NCBI GenBank assembly: GCA_014825775.1
Contig: MVAQ01000036.1
Span: 1 to 64,000, forward strand
DNA: 64,000 nt
DNA from: Krasilnikovozyma curviuscula
Lineage: Eukaryota > Basidiomycota > Tremellomycetes > Cystofilobasidiales > Mrakiaceae
Direction: 5' to 3'
In this document: positions 61,263 to 64,000 of the stretch, piece after piece
Numbering within the stretch: position 1 is the stretch's first letter
Layout: the number at the start of each line of letters is the position of its first letter
Program-made: the position numbers and the translations under genes
Notes under the pieces: model-generated
Database searches by the model: none
Seen by the model: the letters and a program-made list of their open reading frames with translations, nothing else
Told to the model about the DNA's origin: nothing

Positions 61263-63638
61263 ATGGTCTCCATTCCATCTGGACAGTTCAAAAATGACAA
61301 CCAAAGAACGCCCGAGGAAAGAAAGCTTGTCCGACGGCTCGACATGGTAAGTCTCGTTCGCCCCTGAGATGGATCTGAGTATCTTGACACGGGGGTATTT
61401 CTTACAGTGCTTCATGGTCTATGCTTGTATCTCCCAAGTCATCAAATATCTCGAGTGCGTACAGTTTCTGCAGCTACACTGGTATCCCGCGCTAATGTTT
61501 CCGCGCTGCCCGGGCCCTTACAGTCAACAAAACATCTCATCTGTAAGCTTCTGTTCCATAATCAAGCTATGAGAGATGTTTAAAATCTACCACGAAAGAT
61601 CCCAGTATCTGTGGTGGCCTTGAAGCTCTTCACTATAAGCGATCCACCCCAAGATTCATGGGAGCGCAATTTTGAAAAAGAATATGCTGATAAAGCTTGG
61701 CTCTTGTTCAACAGGCTTACGTCTCTGGAATGAAAACCGAGCTCGGATTGTACGGAAACGAACTGAACTTCTTCACTGTGAGTTTGTATCTTCCGGCCAG
61801 TCTCACTTTCTGATTCCGCGAAGCAATAAACTGACGCTCCCATTCAAATCGCCCGTACAAAAGACTTACTTCAACATTGGTAAGTACCACTTCTCTTAGT
61901 CTGTCATGAGTCTGTTTTCTAACATGTGATTGTGTATTTGTCGTGCTCGAACAGGGTACCTTCTCTTCTTGATCCCATCTCAGGCTATCATCACCGTCGT
62001 TCGCCCGTCAATCTGGCTCCCATCCCTCGAGTTATTCTGGGGTGCTATCACCGGTTTGATTGCAGCGTGTCATTCAGCCAAAAGTGTTTACGCATGCCGT
62101 GCTTTCCTTGGTCAGTCACTTGTCTCTTAACAACTGCAGATCGCTTCATCACTGACAGCGCATCGTCGAATTCAGGTGCTGCTGAGGCTTCAGCTTACCC
62201 AGGTGCTTTCGTAATGATGATGGCTTGGTACACCCCGACAGAGATCTCCAAGAGACTAGCGTTTTATCACTCAATGCAACCTGTCGGCCAGATGTTAGCC
62301 AGTGCTTTGGTGAGTTTTCTACTCATTTCCTACTCTTTCATTTCTAGTGTAATATTTGTTAACCCATACATTTTATCAACAGCAAGGTGCTATTTACTCT
62401 TCTCTCAACGGTCACTCTGGAATTTCAGGATGGAGGTGGTGAGTGGACTTTGGTCTTTCCGACCCAGAGTAATGCCTCCCGAAACTCAAGCCACTGGCCC
62501 CTTCTATTTGACAGGCTCTTTATCATCAACTGTATCATGACGATCATCATCGCTGTATTTGGGTTCATCTTCCTCCCAGACTGGCCACAGTCCCCAAACA
62601 AGAAGGCTTTCTATCTTCGTACTGAGGGACTCGAAAAAGCGGGTGTTGACAGGTACGACCGATACAAAAAAAACGGTATTACCAGAATCAGCTGGGCTGG
62701 TGTCAAGAGAACTTGGATGAACCCAATGCCTTACATCTTCCTCGTCATGTGTAAATCTATCCCTCGTTCAGTCGTTTTCAAGTAATGAGGTATGCTAATA
62801 ACATCTTTCGTTGTAGACGTTCCAAACACATTGGCTATGTCTGCTACCTCATACTTCAACCTGTGGCTTAATTCACTGAAGAATCCTGATGGCACGAAAA
62901 TGTACACTACTCCAATGGTCAATTACATCAATATTGCCGGTTTCGCTACCACAATGGTTGCTGTTTGGATTCTTGGTTACTTCTCAGATGTTTGTTACAA
63001 GAGACGCTGGTTATTTGTCGTCATTCCATCTGTAATTCTATCTCTGCTTCTCCATAAGAGAATTCGGTTGATCGCTATACTAATCACTGTTTTCCACCTC
63101 CTAGTTTGTTGCCATGCTCCCATGCATTGCCATGTCTTACTTCACCCATATTTCTTTCGCTGGGAAATACGTCTGCTACTTTATCGTATACGCCTGTATG
63201 GCAATCTCACCTTTGGAAATTGGTTGGATCAACGACATGATCCCACACGACAGCGAGGCTCGTGCGTTGCTCATCGGCTGGGGTATTACCATCTACTACG
63301 CTTTCTCCGCCTGGACCAACCCTCTTCTCTGGCCTGCCGTTCAAGCCCCTGCTTACAGCAAAGGTTCGCTCATTGGTTGGAAGTCGTCAGCATTCTTTTT
63401 CGGTGTTGGAACTCTCGGTGCTTGTGTGTTGCGATGGTATGACTTGAAATACATTCAGTAAGTGTAAGGGTCTTCCTTGTAGACTCATGATATCATATCT
63501 GACACTCTCACTATCTCCAGACCTGTGAATGAAGCCATCATGAACGAGTATCCAGTGATTTCTGACGAAGAATCCGTCGACGAGAAGAAAGTTGCTCAAC
63601 CAGCCACCATCACACCAGTTCACAACCTCGACGAGTAA
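61263..63638 (+). CDS. MFS transporter, Dal5-like family, paralogue of the 14.7-17.0 kb gene, 498 aa
   Basis: Twelve exons (61263-61346, 61408-61454, 61524-61542, 61715-61777, 61864-61879, 61955-62110, 62176-62309, 62383-62438, 62515-62750, 62817-63031, 63105-63457, 63521-63638) join in phase. Exon number and phases are the same as in the paralogue, including the 19-nt and 16-nt exons. Blocks include QRTPEERKLVRRLDM, YVSGMKTELGLYGNEL, YFNIGYLLFLIPSQ, YPGAFVMMMAWYTPTEISKR, GVKRTWMNPMPYIF, SPLEIGWINDMIPHDSEARA. It is divergent from 5-oxoprolinase with a shared promoter, so 5-oxoproline or another cyclic-amide-derived anion is a plausible cargo. Dal5-type proteins are proton symporters of the plasma membrane. 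Confidence 0.94.
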
Positions 63639-64000
63639 AAATTTCACAATACCTTCTCTTACCCGCACAGAAACGAATGCTTTAAGAAAGTCTTGTATAG
63701 CCTCCATGTCATATTTGGATATCCTAGAAACTACCGTTGTTTATCTTTCTACAAAATTGCTCAGAATGCTTTAGATCTTGTATAGATTCACTTTTCTCTT
63801 TGGGGGGCATTTTTCTCTCTTCTGTCCTTCTCCTTTGGAAGCAGAGCTTATGTCCAGTAGATTTGCATTTTATGAAGGACTAGTCTCGCAAGGTCAGCAG
63901 CCTACATCACGGTTTTCTTCTGTAGGGCCTTGGAAGCCTTTTCCGGTTCGGATATTTTTTCACCCAATTCTGAACCGGTTACTTTGGTTCCCTGCAGGCT
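63639..64000. other. Downstream region at the window edge
   Basis: AT-rich 3' region of the MFS gene; no further gene start is seen before the edge. Confidence 0.5.

Noticed and set aside
1..64000. CRISPR array, rRNA operon, prophage or transposase
   Set aside because: None seen: no regularly spaced repeats, rRNA sequence, integrase or transposase motifs, and this is a eukaryotic nuclear sequence.

Overview
This is nuclear DNA of a fungus, most likely a basidiomycete (yeast-like Agaricomycotina or similar). Genes are packed tightly and cut by many short introns, mostly 50-110 nt, with GTAAGT/GTGAGT donors and pyrimidine-rich acceptors; some genes have 12-18 exons. Several families point to a fungus: Zn2Cys6 regulators, Dal5-type MFS permeases, an NCS1 permease and a fused 5-oxoprolinase. 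I rebuilt exons by hand from splice sites, reading phase and family motifs. All multi-exon models given are in phase from start to stop.

Left part (0-39 kb): a cut-off gene at the edge; a coiled-coil protein divergent from a HAD phosphatase-like enzyme; a large disordered protein; a small unknown protein; an NSUN2/Trm4-family RNA methyltransferase homologue whose catalytic and SAM-binding motifs are all degenerate; a D-2-hydroxyacid dehydrogenase tail-to-tail with a Dal5-type MFS transporter; a gene-poor stretch holding a decayed gene; a Zn2Cys6 regulator; an F-box protein; a 1,802-residue HECT ubiquitin ligase with four N-terminal W-x2-LL...GP repeats; a second MFS transporter; and a 1,073-residue coiled-coil protein.

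Right part (40-64 kb): a block that looks like a catabolic gene cluster for cyclic-amide nitrogen compounds. In order: a second D-2-hydroxyacid dehydrogenase (possible glyoxylate reductase), ureidoglycolate lyase, dihydropyrimidinase, PuuE-type allantoinase, a divergent Zn2Cys6 regulator, an NCS1 nucleobase/allantoin permease, a membrane-anchored aspartic protease (possibly a bystander), ATP-dependent 5-oxoprolinase, and a divergent MFS transporter. The enzymes open the rings of allantoin, dihydropyrimidines/hydantoins and 5-oxoproline, and process ureidoglycolate to glyoxylate. No allantoicase, urease or beta-ureidopropionase is visible. The 9-mer TTGGCTCGC occurs exactly in three promoter regions of this block, and a related inverted repeat lies in a fourth.

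The dehydrogenase and MFS genes are duplicated. One pair is adjacent at 12.9-17.0 kb; the other copies flank the right-hand block. A 164-nt stretch of the two MFS copies is almost identical while the rest has diverged, which suggests gene conversion.
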